Positions 8,650 through 15,372 of a stretch of DNA of 34,045 bases are shown here, piece after piece; the stretch's first letter is position 1; every line of letters begins with the position of its first letter. The notes under the pieces are model-generated. The model ran no database searches. It was not told the origin of the DNA and saw only the letters and a list, made by a program, of their open reading frames with translations. The stretch lies in NCBI GenBank assembly GCA_049515555.1, contig JBEKTY010000085.1, positions 1-34,045 on the forward strand, in the 5' to 3' direction. Both the position numbers and the translations under genes were made by a program. The stretch comes from JBEKTY01 sp049515555. Lineage in GTDB: Bacteria > Planctomycetota > Planctomycetia > Pirellulales > Thermoguttaceae.

Positions 8650-9025
8650 CCGCTGACGGCACGGAACGTAGCAGGCACACTCCGTGTGCCGTCTGCCACG
8701 TTACGGCACACGGAGTGTGCCTGCTACGTTTGGTAGATAAGTTGTTGATGAAACGTCAGCCGGATGTCAGCCTGGAAGCGGCTGTCGACAGCATCGGCCG
8801 GTGCGTTTGGGACGCAGGGCGGTTATCAGGTTTGAACCCACTGTAGACGGACAAGCCTTCAACAGGTTTTCCTCACTCCTTTGGAACTTTAGCGGCAATC
8901 ATAAGTCATTACTACACGCCAAGTTAATCCGAGTGCGCTGGCAGTGACGAACACCCCGCAATCGCATACAATTACGTACTGATATTCTTGAATCTCTAAG
9001 AAACAGGTAGAAGGACTACCGAGCT
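8650..9025. other. dnaA-dnaN spacer, possible origin region
   Basis: 376 bp between dnaA and dnaN. The first part holds a perfect 28-bp inverted repeat (8665-8730). From about 8865 to 9010 the sequence is clearly more AT-rich than its surroundings (for example AATCGCATACAATTACG), which would suit a promoter for dnaN or an unwinding element. I found no match to TTATCCACA-type DnaA boxes on either strand, so an origin here is only suggested by gene context. Confidence 0.35.
8665..8730. repeat. Perfect 28-bp inverted repeat (GGCACACTCCGTGTGCC family)
   Basis: Arms 8665-8692 and 8703-8730 match 28 of 28, with a 10-base loop. Each arm itself contains the palindrome GGCACACTCCGTGTGCC. A degenerate copy of the same unit sits between dciA and gyrB at 10548-10596, so this is a dispersed family and not a site unique to the origin. 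Confidence 0.85.
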
Positions 9026-10144
9026 ATGAAGATCACTTGCGAGCGTGAGAAGCTGCTTCATGCCTTCCAGACAGCCGCCGGGGTGGCGCCTACCCGCAGC
9101 CCCAAACCGATCCTGCAGAACCTGAAGCTGGAAGTCGGGCCGGAAAAAGGCATCCTGATGGGCACCGACCTGGAAGTCGGTATCAGGCTGGACGTGCCGG
9201 GGCTGTTGGTGGAAACGCCCGGTAACGCCGTGCTGCCCATCGCCCGGTCACTGGCCATTCTTCGCGAGACCGGCGATGAGAAGCTGGCCATCGAGAGCGA
9301 CGGCCGGAAGATTCGGGTGCGGGGCCAGCGTAGCGAGTTCCAATTGCCGTCGGAGAACCCCGACGAGTTCCCGGCGGTCGCGGCCTTCGAGGAAGAAAAG
9401 TTCCACGAGATGCCGGCGCCGTTCTTCCGAGAACTGATCCACCGCACCGCGTTCGCCACCGACAACGAGAGTAGTCGCTATGCCCTGGGGGGCGTGTTGA
9501 TCGAGCTGACCGCCGATCGGATTACGGCCGTGGCGACCGACGGGCGGCGGCTGGCCAGGCAGGAAGGGCCGGCCCAGTCGGTGGGCGGCCATGAAACCGG
9601 CGATCGGACGACGATCGTTCCCACCCGTGCCATGCAGTTGCTGGAAAGGGCCTTGGGCGACAGCGAGGCGCCCCTGCAATTGGCCGCCCGCGACAACGAC
9701 ATCCTGGTGAGGTGCGGTCCGCTGATGATGTATTCCCGGCTGGTGGAAGGCCGCTTCCCGAAATGGCGTGATGTCTTCCCGCGTCGCGAGAGCACGACCC
9801 GCGTGGAGCTGACCGCCGGGCCGTTCTGGGCCACCGTCCGCCAGGCGGCCATCGTCACCAGCGAGGAGCGGCGGGGGGTCGATTTCACCTTCGCCGAAGG
9901 CAAGCTCGTACTGGCCGCCCACGGTGCCGAGCTGGGCGAATCACACGTCGAGCTGCCCATCGCCTACGACGGGCCGGAGCTGGGCATCACCCTGGACCCC
10001 CGCTACCTCAGCGACTTCCTCCGCGTGCTCGGCCCGGAGGCCACGCTGACGCTCGACCTCCGTGATGCCGAAAGCGCGGCCGTGTGCTCGACGGAGGACG
10101 GCTACGCATACGTAATCATGCCCCTGGCCCGCGAGCAACGGTAG
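9026..10144 (+). CDS. dnaN: DNA polymerase III beta sliding clamp
   Basis: A 372-residue DnaN of normal length with the three-domain clamp fold. The N-terminus MKITCEREKLLHAFQTA is typical. The central domain carries SRYALGGVLIE followed by AVATDGRRLA, and RLVEGRFPKWRDVFP (about residues 236-250) is the conserved interdomain motif. The C-terminus is VIMPLAREQR, the usual MP(M/L) ending that forms part of the protein-binding pocket. It tethers the replicative polymerase to DNA and serves as the partner of many repair factors. It is the host clamp and a useful comparison for the divergent clamp-like protein at 22881-24326 in the mobile element. Confidence 0.98.
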   Translation: MKITCEREKLLHAFQTAAGVAPTRSPKPILQNLKLEVGPEKGILMGTDLEVGIRLDVPGLLVETPGNAVLPIARSLAILRETGDEKLAIESDGRKIRVRGQRSEFQLPSENPDEFPAVAAFEEEKFHEMPAPFFRELIHRTAFATDNESSRYALGGVLIELTADRITAVATDGRRLARQEGPAQSVGGHETGDRTTIVPTRAMQLLERALGDSEAPLQLAARDNDILVRCGPLMMYSRLVEGRFPKWRDVFPRRESTTRVELTAGPFWATVRQAAIVTSEERRGVDFTFAEGKLVLAAHGAELGESHVELPIAYDGPELGITLDPRYLSDFLRVLGPEATLTLDLRDAESAAVCSTEDGYAYVIMPLAREQR

Positions 10145-10145
10145 C

Positions 10146-10187
10146 CGCCCGGTCCCCTCTCCCTCCGGGAGAGGGTTAGGGTGAGGG
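10146..10187. repeat. Second copy of the CTCTCCCTCCGGGAGAGGG repeat
   Basis: Identical over about 31 bases to the copy at 7271-7301 upstream of dnaA, then diverging (GGTTAGGGTGAGGGG here). It lies directly after the dnaN stop and could form a hairpin in the transcript. Confidence 0.75.
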
Positions 10188-10239
10188 GAAACGGGCGAGG
10201 AGCGTGCCTCGCCAGGTTTTTTGAAATCATGAGCGTCTT

Positions 10240-10542
10240 ATGGCAAAGGGTCCGCAACCGATCGCCGATGTTTTGGCGGATCTGATGGCCCGGCGGGGCT
10301 ACGCCCGCATCCGCAGCGGCGCGGCCTACGAGGCGGCCTGGAACGCGGCGGCCGGGCCCCTGGCGGCGCAATACAGCCGCGTGGGCACGCTGCGCCGCGG
10401 CACGCTCGAGGTGATCGTCGCCAATTCCACCTTGATCCAAGAGCTGGGCTTCCAGAAGGCCGCGATCCTTAGCTCCCTGAACCAGCAACTACCCGACCAG
10501 CCCGTTACGGACGTTCGTTTTCGCCTGGGCGCGATCCGCTAA
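10240..10542 (+). CDS. dciA: DUF721 family protein, probable helicase loader DciA
   Basis: A 100-residue DUF721 protein. The pattern is typical: an N-terminal helix (PIADVLADLMARRGYAR), W-NAAAGP-LA near the middle, then LRRGTLEVIVANSTLIQELGFQKAAIL and a closing strand DVRFRLGAI, giving a KH-like fold. DciA is the ancestral bacterial operator of the DnaB helicase. The gene lies in its classical position between dnaN and gyrB. The start at 10240 is the only one that keeps the first helix. Confidence 0.85.
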   Translation: MAKGPQPIADVLADLMARRGYARIRSGAAYEAAWNAAAGPLAAQYSRVGTLRRGTLEVIVANSTLIQELGFQKAAILSSLNQQLPDQPVTDVRFRLGAIR

Positions 10543-10547
10543 TGTAT

Positions 10548-10596
10548 CAGGCACACTCCGTGTGCCGTAAACCACGGACGGCACGCGGAGTTTGCC
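10548..10596. repeat. Degenerate copy of the GGCACACTCCGTGTGCC inverted repeat
   Basis: Arms at about 10548-10568 and 10578-10596 pair with 2 mismatches over 19 bases. The left arm repeats the 21-base core CAGGCACACTCCGTGTGCCG of the copy at 8665-8730. It fills most of the 86-bp gap between dciA and gyrB. Confidence 0.75.
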
Positions 10597-10628
10597 CAAT
10601 ACCGAACAAGCCGGAGAATGGAGTTTCC

Positions 10629-13310
10629 ATGTCGACCGATCCGAAAACACCGCCGGCCGATCCCAAAGCGTCGGCGGCGGACTCGAAGGCGCCGTCGCCC
10701 GATCCCAAAGCGCCTGACGTGAAACCCGCACCGCGGCCGGCCGATTCGCCGTCGCCCGACCTGGGCGGCTATCAACTGGCCGAGACGGCCAAGGCCGAGG
10801 CCGAGTACGGGGCCGGCCAGCTCAAGTATCTCAGCGACTTGGAACACGTCCGCGAGCGGCCCAGCATGTACATCGCCGATACCGGCGCCCGCGGACTGCA
10901 CCACCTGGTGTACGAAGTCGTCGACAACTCGATCGACGAGGTAATGGCCCGCTTCGCCACCGAGATCAGCGTAACGATCAACAACGACGGCTCGGTGACG
11001 GTCGAGGACAACGGGCGGGGCATCCCGGTCGAGGTGCACCCCGACCTGGGCTTCTCCACGCTGCAAGGCGTGATGACGGTGCTGAAGTTCGGCGGCAAGT
11101 TCGACAAAGGGGCCTATAGCACCTCCAGCGGCCTGCACGGCGTGGGCGTGACCGTGGTCAACTGCCTCTCCGAATGGTGCGAGGTCGAGGTCCGCCGCCA
11201 GGGCCACGTCTACCAGCAGGAATACGAGCGCGGCGTGCCGGTGGCCGACGTGCGGCGGATCGGGCGCACCGACCGCCGCGGCACCAAGACCACCTTCAAG
11301 GCCGATTCGCAGATCTTCCCCAACACCGCCTTCCAGTACGGCATCCTCTTTCGGCGCTTGCAGGAGCTGGCCTTTCTCAATCGCGGGGTGAAGATCAACT
11401 TTCACGACCAGCGCAGCGGCAACGGCGAATCCTTCCACTACCAGCGGGGCATCGTCGAGTTCGTCGAGCTGCTGAACCGCGCCAGCGAGCCGGCCCACGA
11501 AGGCGTGATCTACATCGCCGGCGAATACCAGGGCGTCGAAGTGGAAGTGGCCATGCAGTATTCCGCGGAGTTTACCGAGAACATCCACACCTACGTGAAC
11601 AACATCTGCACGATCGAGGGGGGCACGCACCTCTCCGGGTTCCGCGCCGGCCTGACCCGCAGCATCAACAACTACGGCAAGAAGGAGGGCCTGTTCAAGG
11701 ACCTGGTGCCCAGCGGCGAGGATTGCCGCGAAGGCCTGACGGCCGTCATTTCGCTCCGCGTGCCCGAGCCGCAGTTCGAGGGCCAGACCAAGACCAAGCT
11801 GGGCAACAGCGAGATCGAGGGGATTATCAACTCGGCCGTGGGCGACTACCTGGCCAAGTACTTCGAGGAGAATCCGAAGACGGCCCGGCTCATCGCCCAA
11901 AAGGGCATGGTGGCGGCCGAGGCCCGCGAAAGCGCCCGCAAGGCCCGCCAACTCGTCCGCGAGCGCAAAGGGGCCCTCTCGGGCGGCGGGCTGCCCGGCA
12001 AGCTCCGCGACTGCACCAGCCGCGAAGTGGACCGCTGCGAGCTGTACCTCGTCGAGGGCGACTCGGCCGGCGGCAGCGCCGAGGGCGGCCGAAACCGGCA
12101 GTTCCAGGCCATCCTCCCCTTGCGCGGAAAAATCATCAACGCCTACAAGTCCCGCGACGACAAAGTGCTGGCCAACGAAGAGGTCCGCAGCATAATCTCC
12201 GCCGTGGGCTCGGGCATCGGCGAGGAGGTCGATCTCACCAAACGCCGCTACGGCAAGGTCATCATCATGACCGACGCCGACGTGGACGGCTCGCACATCC
12301 GCACGCTGCTGTTGACCTTCTTCTACCGCCAGATGTACGACCTGGTCCGCGGGGGACACGTGTACGTGGCCCAGCCGCCCCTGTTCCGCGTCCGCAACAA
12401 GCAGAAGAAGGAGACCTACTACGTTCAGACGGAAGAGGAGATGAAGGCCCAACTCCTGGAAGGGGGCCTGAAAGACTCGGTCTTCGAGCCCGGCGACGGC
12501 CGCACCATCCAGGGCCGCGAAATCGAGCGGCTCTGCCGCACCCTGGCCGCCCTGGAGGAATCGCTGATCGCCCTGGAGCGGCGGGGCATCAGCCTGCGGG
12601 CCCACGCCGCCCGCCAGGACCCGACGACCGGAAAACTGCCCATCTACCACGTTTTCGTGGGCGACGTGGAGCATTGGTTCACCGCCCGCGAGGCCCTCGA
12701 TGAATTCATCGCCCGTCACGAGCAGGAAGTGGGCGAAGAGCTGAATCTGACCGACGAGCCCGCCCGCGGCGAAACCGGGGGCCGCGGCGAAACCGGGGGT
12801 GGCGGAGAAGAAGCGAAAGAGGGACCCGCCAACCAGGGCGCACTCGACAGCCAGCCGCCCGGCGACGGCCCCTCGGGCAGTCGCCTGCGGATCGTCGAGT
12901 TCCACGAGGTCCGCTCGATCAACAGTCAGTTGCTCGAGCTCCGCAAGATGGGCTTCGAGATCGAGAGCCTCATCCCGCAGCAGCGGACGGGGATCGAGGA
13001 GTCCCGCTACCAGTTCCGCCGCGCGGACGTGAGCACCGGTTTGGACGACCTCCGCGGCCTGTTGGCGGCGGTCCGCGCCGGCGGCGAGAAAGGCATGCAG
13101 ATCACGCGCTTCAAGGGCCTGGGCGAAATGAACGCCGAGGAGCTCCGCGACACCACCCTCGACCCCCGCAACCGAACGCTCCTGAAAGTAACCATGGACG
13201 ACGCCAGCGCCGCCGACGACCTGTTCCGCATCCTAATGGGCGACAAGGTCGAGCCCCGCCGCGAATTCATCGAAAAACACGCCCTGGAGGTGAGAAATTT
13301 GGACGTGTGA
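10629..13310 (+). CDS. gyrB: DNA gyrase subunit B
   Basis: An 893-residue GyrB, longer than the usual 640-800. ATG at 10629 has a GGAG 6 bases upstream; the open frame before it is the repeat. Residues 1-55 are a Pro/Ala/Lys extension with repeated DPK units. The GHKL ATPase starts at RERPSMYI (77-82) and EVVDNSIDE (96-104). The Toprim domain carries YLVEGDSAGGSAEGGRNR, PLRGKIINA and TDADVDGSHIRTLLLTFFYR. A long insertion near residues 700-760 includes an acidic, Gly-rich linker made by an 18-bp tandem duplication (RGETGG repeated). The C-terminus FKGLGEMN...ALEVRNLDV is intact. It supplies the ATPase half of gyrase. The element that follows starts within about 30 bp of its stop. Confidence 0.97.
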   Translation: MSTDPKTPPADPKASAADSKAPSPDPKAPDVKPAPRPADSPSPDLGGYQLAETAKAEAEYGAGQLKYLSDLEHVRERPSMYIADTGARGLHHLVYEVVDNSIDEVMARFATEISVTINNDGSVTVEDNGRGIPVEVHPDLGFSTLQGVMTVLKFGGKFDKGAYSTSSGLHGVGVTVVNCLSEWCEVEVRRQGHVYQQEYERGVPVADVRRIGRTDRRGTKTTFKADSQIFPNTAFQYGILFRRLQELAFLNRGVKINFHDQRSGNGESFHYQRGIVEFVELLNRASEPAHEGVIYIAGEYQGVEVEVAMQYSAEFTENIHTYVNNICTIEGGTHLSGFRAGLTRSINNYGKKEGLFKDLVPSGEDCREGLTAVISLRVPEPQFEGQTKTKLGNSEIEGIINSAVGDYLAKYFEENPKTARLIAQKGMVAAEARESARKARQLVRERKGALSGGGLPGKLRDCTSREVDRCELYLVEGDSAGGSAEGGRNRQFQAILPLRGKIINAYKSRDDKVLANEEVRSIISAVGSGIGEEVDLTKRRYGKVIIMTDADVDGSHIRTLLLTFFYRQMYDLVRGGHVYVAQPPLFRVRNKQKKETYYVQTEEEMKAQLLEGGLKDSVFEPGDGRTIQGREIERLCRTLAALEESLIALERRGISLRAHAARQDPTTGKLPIYHVFVGDVEHWFTAREALDEFIARHEQEVGEELNLTDEPARGETGGRGETGGGGEEAKEGPANQGALDSQPPGDGPSGSRLRIVEFHEVRSINSQLLELRKMGFEIESLIPQQRTGIEESRYQFRRADVSTGLDDLRGLLAAVRAGGEKGMQITRFKGLGEMNAEELRDTTLDPRNRTLLKVTMDDASAADDLFRILMGDKVEPRREFIEKHALEVRNLDV
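12766..12803 (+). repeat. 18-bp in-frame tandem repeat inside gyrB
   Basis: CGCGGCGAAACCGGGGGC occurs twice in a row (second copy with a final T), encoding RGETGG RGETGG. It lengthens a low-complexity linker and is likely a replication-slippage hot spot. Confidence 0.7.
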
Positions 13311-13336
13311 GGGAGGAATTTGGTGTGAGACACTAT

Positions 13337-13611
13337 TGTTGTCAATCGAGCGCTTATCGCTGTCAGGAGTTAGACGCTTTTTTGTCACGAACGACACAGC
13401 GTTTTTTGTCACGAACGCGACAGTGCCGTTGTCCCGCGAAATCGCCGGGCGCAACATTCGCTTAATTGATGCGGAGCTGCTGACCGCAGACGGGCGGTAA
13501 AGTCCGAGCGGGCCGGGAGTTCATCGATAAGCTCGCGCCAAAACCACGGGTTCTCTACGGCGAAATGTGTAAGCACGCATGACAAAGTCTTCTGTCCGGA
13601 ACGTGACAATT
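13337..13611. repeat. Cluster of TGTCA-type repeats, candidate TnsB-binding end
   Basis: A 16-base direct repeat, TTTTTTGTCACGAACG, occurs at 13378-13393 and 13402-13417 (24-base period). Related motifs are TTGTCAATC at 13339, CTGTCAGGAG at 13360, GCGACAGTGCC at 13417, CATGACAAAG at 13578 and CTGTCCGGAACGTGACAA at 13592, some in inverted orientation. Multiple spaced copies of a short site in both directions next to a 5'-TGT terminus are what transposon ends bound by TnsB-type transposases look like. No gene could be supported between 13311 and 13896. Confidence 0.6.
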
Positions 13612-13774
13612 CATTTCGGGGCTGTAGCAAAACGATACATTTCGTCATCTGGAGAGACATTGCGCCACGCAATGGGGGGGATTGTGGGGTTGTTTCTCGC
13701 CCCTGGCTTGCGCCGACCTCCAAGAGCCCCCATCTTCCCAGGACGTTTCTCAACATCGAAGTTCGCTGATAGCT

Positions 13775-13812
13775 AAACAAAAAGAGCAGGCTGGCCGCCC
13801 CGAAGGGCGGCC
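13775..13812 (-). terminator. Rho-independent terminator of the leftward operon
   Basis: Read on the minus strand, GGCCGCCC-TTCG-GGGCGGCC (13812 down to 13793) forms an 8-bp perfect stem with a TTCG loop. After six bases comes CTCTTTTTGTTT (13786 to 13775). It lies about 85 bases past the last leftward gene and before the candidate end repeats. It would stop transcription from the element before it runs antisense into gyrB. Confidence 0.8.
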
Positions 13813-13896
13813 GAGGTCCTGACTCTCATTGATCGGGCAACGTTTCCCCACTGTGCGGGGAACGAGATAGCCGCGGCCATGGCCCCCGCCGGTTCT

Positions 13897-14022
13897 TCAC
13901 CGACGGGACCGCGGGCGCCAACGACCGACGTTGAAACCCTTGATGCTGCCCGTCCGCTTGCCGGCACGGTACAGACAGTAGCCAATCCCACCAAGGATGG
14001 CCAGTACGATCAGACTTTCCAT
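13897..14022 (-). CDS. Small single-pass membrane protein (41 residues)
   Basis: ATG at 14022 has a strong GAGGAG six bases upstream. The product starts MESLIVLAILGGIGYCLYRAG, one hydrophobic helix (residues 4-18), followed by a basic tail ending RWRPRSRR. Positive residues after the helix suggest the C-terminus is in the cytoplasm. It is the last gene before the terminator. I know no function for it; its tight ribosome binding site, position and composition support a real gene. It may belong with the two other small membrane-associated genes at this end of the element. Confidence 0.65.
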   Translation of the reverse strand: MESLIVLAILGGIGYCLYRAGKRTGSIKGFNVGRWRPRSRR

Positions 14023-14076
14023 TGTGTCTCCTCTCGATGGTCTTTTGTGTCGGCCTCGCTTCCAGCCGTCGAACGT

Positions 14077-14631
14077 TCACTCGTCGGCAAGCGGGGCGAT
14101 GGCCATGGCGTCACGCTGAAGCTGGGTGGTCTCGTCGCCCAGCAGTTCTGCGACCTTGGACCACAGGTCCTTGATCTGCTTTGACGAAGTCGCCAACCAC
14201 ACGGTGTCAAGCAGGTCGTCCTTCTCCGCCCGGAACTGGAGGATCTGGCGGCCCAGCTCGCTCTGGGCGAGCAGTTCTTCCTCGTGCAAGACCTTCCGTT
14301 TGTCGACGGCCTTGTCCACTTCGGAGTTGTGCGCGCCGTAGTAATAGTTGTCTTCGATCTCCTCGATGGCCACGCCGCGCACCTTGGCGGCCATCTCCCG
14401 CTCCAGAACCTTCTTGCGCCGCTCGATGGCAGCGTCCTGCTTTTCGAACGCGTCGAGTTCCTGGTGCAGGTCGGCCAAGCCCAGGCTTTCCAAAGCCTTT
14501 TGATGGGCCTCGCGGTTGACCCACTCGAAGAAGCCGGGGTCGGTGGCCGTGAGGGCGTCGATCTTCTTGTCGATCCGCTTAGCAATGCGGTTCTTCCAGT
14601 GTTCTTTCTCAGTAACGGTCAGTCCGGGCAT
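14077..14631 (-). CDS. Predicted coiled-coil protein of unknown function
   Basis: A 184-residue, highly charged and almost wholly helical protein with GAGGAG upstream of ATG at 14631. Residues about 55-85 (LADLHQELDAFEKQDAAIERR) and 115-140 (HEEELLAQSELGRQILQFRAE) have heptad character. NYYYGAHNSEVDKAV is the only break. No signal peptide, membrane segment or catalytic motif is seen. It lies between a lipoprotein gene and the 41-residue membrane protein, about 55 bp from each, and probably shares their transcript. The function is unknown. Confidence 0.7.
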   Translation of the reverse strand: MPGLTVTEKEHWKNRIAKRIDKKIDALTATDPGFFEWVNREAHQKALESLGLADLHQELDAFEKQDAAIERRKKVLEREMAAKVRGVAIEEIEDNYYYGAHNSEVDKAVDKRKVLHEEELLAQSELGRQILQFRAEKDDLLDTVWLATSSKQIKDLWSKVAELLGDETTQLQRDAMAIAPLADE

Positions 14632-14687
14632 GGGGTCTCCTCACGAGTTGTGGGTCAAGAGGGTGGTGCGGCGGTCAGCGCCACCGG

Positions 14688-15209
14688 TTAGGTTTCATTG
14701 ATGTCGTGGAGTACCGAGCGATCCTCCTCGTCGATCGGTTCCTTGGGCAAAGCACGGGGCCTGTCAGGCGGGGGCAGGAGGAAGGGCTCTTCGCTGACGA
14801 TCTCCTGGACGAGTACATCCGCCAGGTCGCTGTCGGTCTGGGACTTGTCCCGCAGGCCAAGCACCAGGAAGATGCACAGGACCAAGGGCAAGAGGCAGGC
14901 GAGGATCAGGCCCACGTCGAGGATAGTGTTGGCGAGGATCGGATCGCGGTTCCGTTGATCGGCATACTGCCGGCGGTCGTTTTCCAGTTGGTCGCGTTGG
15001 CGGCCCAGTTCGTCCTGCCCCTTCTGCAGATCGCGCTGCATGGCGATGGTCTCCGTGCGGGCTTTGGCGTCGGCTTCGACAAGCTTGCGACTTGCCTCGG
15101 CGACCTCGGCCTGCGAGCGGTTCACCTGTGCCCGCTCATCCTCGTTGCAGCCCGTCATAGCGAGAAGCAGAAGGGCGAAGGTCGTTAAGATGAAAGCGGC
15201 TCTACTCAT
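14688..15209 (-). CDS. Lipoprotein with coiled coil and C-terminal membrane segment
   Basis: A 173-residue protein starting at ATG 15209, whose first bases overlap the stop of the 47-residue gene. The N-terminus is a signal peptide with a lipobox-like LLLAMTGC, so Cys21 is the likely lipidated residue. Residues about 25-85 form a long charged coiled coil (SRKLVEADAKARTETIAMQ and following). A strongly hydrophobic segment at about 93-117 (LDVGLILACLLPLVLCIFLVL) should span a membrane, and an acidic tail of about 50 residues follows. A lipid anchor plus a downstream membrane helix is unusual: it could bridge two membranes or loop back to one. The small gene pair recalls, only in layout, overlapping spanin genes of phages. 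The function is unknown. Confidence 0.72.
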   Translation of the reverse strand: MSRAAFILTTFALLLLAMTGCNEDERAQVNRSQAEVAEASRKLVEADAKARTETIAMQRDLQKGQDELGRQRDQLENDRRQYADQRNRDPILANTILDVGLILACLLPLVLCIFLVLGLRDKSQTDSDLADVLVQEIVSEEPFLLPPPDRPRALPKEPIDEEDRSVLHDINET

Positions 15210-15345
15210 TCCGCATGGACCTCCATTTTTCAAGTAAGCGGCGAAGCAGGGCCTGGAGCGCGCGGCGCAGGCGCACCTCGCGGACCAGGGCCAAGACCAA
15301 GACAACGGCCAGCGCGGAAGCGGCCAAGAGGATCGGTGCAGTCAT
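15202..15345 (-). CDS. Small membrane protein (47 residues) overlapping the lipoprotein gene
   Basis: ATG at 15345 follows TTGGAG by about 7 bases. The product, MTAPILLAASALAVVLVLAL then VREVRLRRALQALLRR, is one N-terminal hydrophobic helix and an amphipathic basic helix. Its TAG lies inside the start of the lipoprotein gene, so the two are translationally coupled. It is too short for most gene finders. The partner relation to the lipoprotein is inferred from the overlap alone. Confidence 0.6.
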   Translation of the reverse strand: MTAPILLAASALAVVLVLALVREVRLRRALQALLRRLLEKWRSMRNE

Positions 15346-15372
15346 AGGATGGCTCCAAGAGAAACTGATAGC

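Noticed and set aside
8865..9010. Defined oriC
   Set aside because: AT-richness and gene context alone; no DnaA boxes or repeated 13-mers could be shown.
13840..13864. GTTTCCCCACTGTGCGGGGAAC, resembling a type I-E CRISPR repeat
   Set aside because: Only one copy, no spacer array and no cas gene in the window; the similarity rests on a simple C/G stem.
13826..14080. 84-codon frame downstream of the coiled-coil gene
   Set aside because: It conflicts with the 41-residue membrane protein, which has the strong ribosome binding site; the translation is Arg/Pro-rich.
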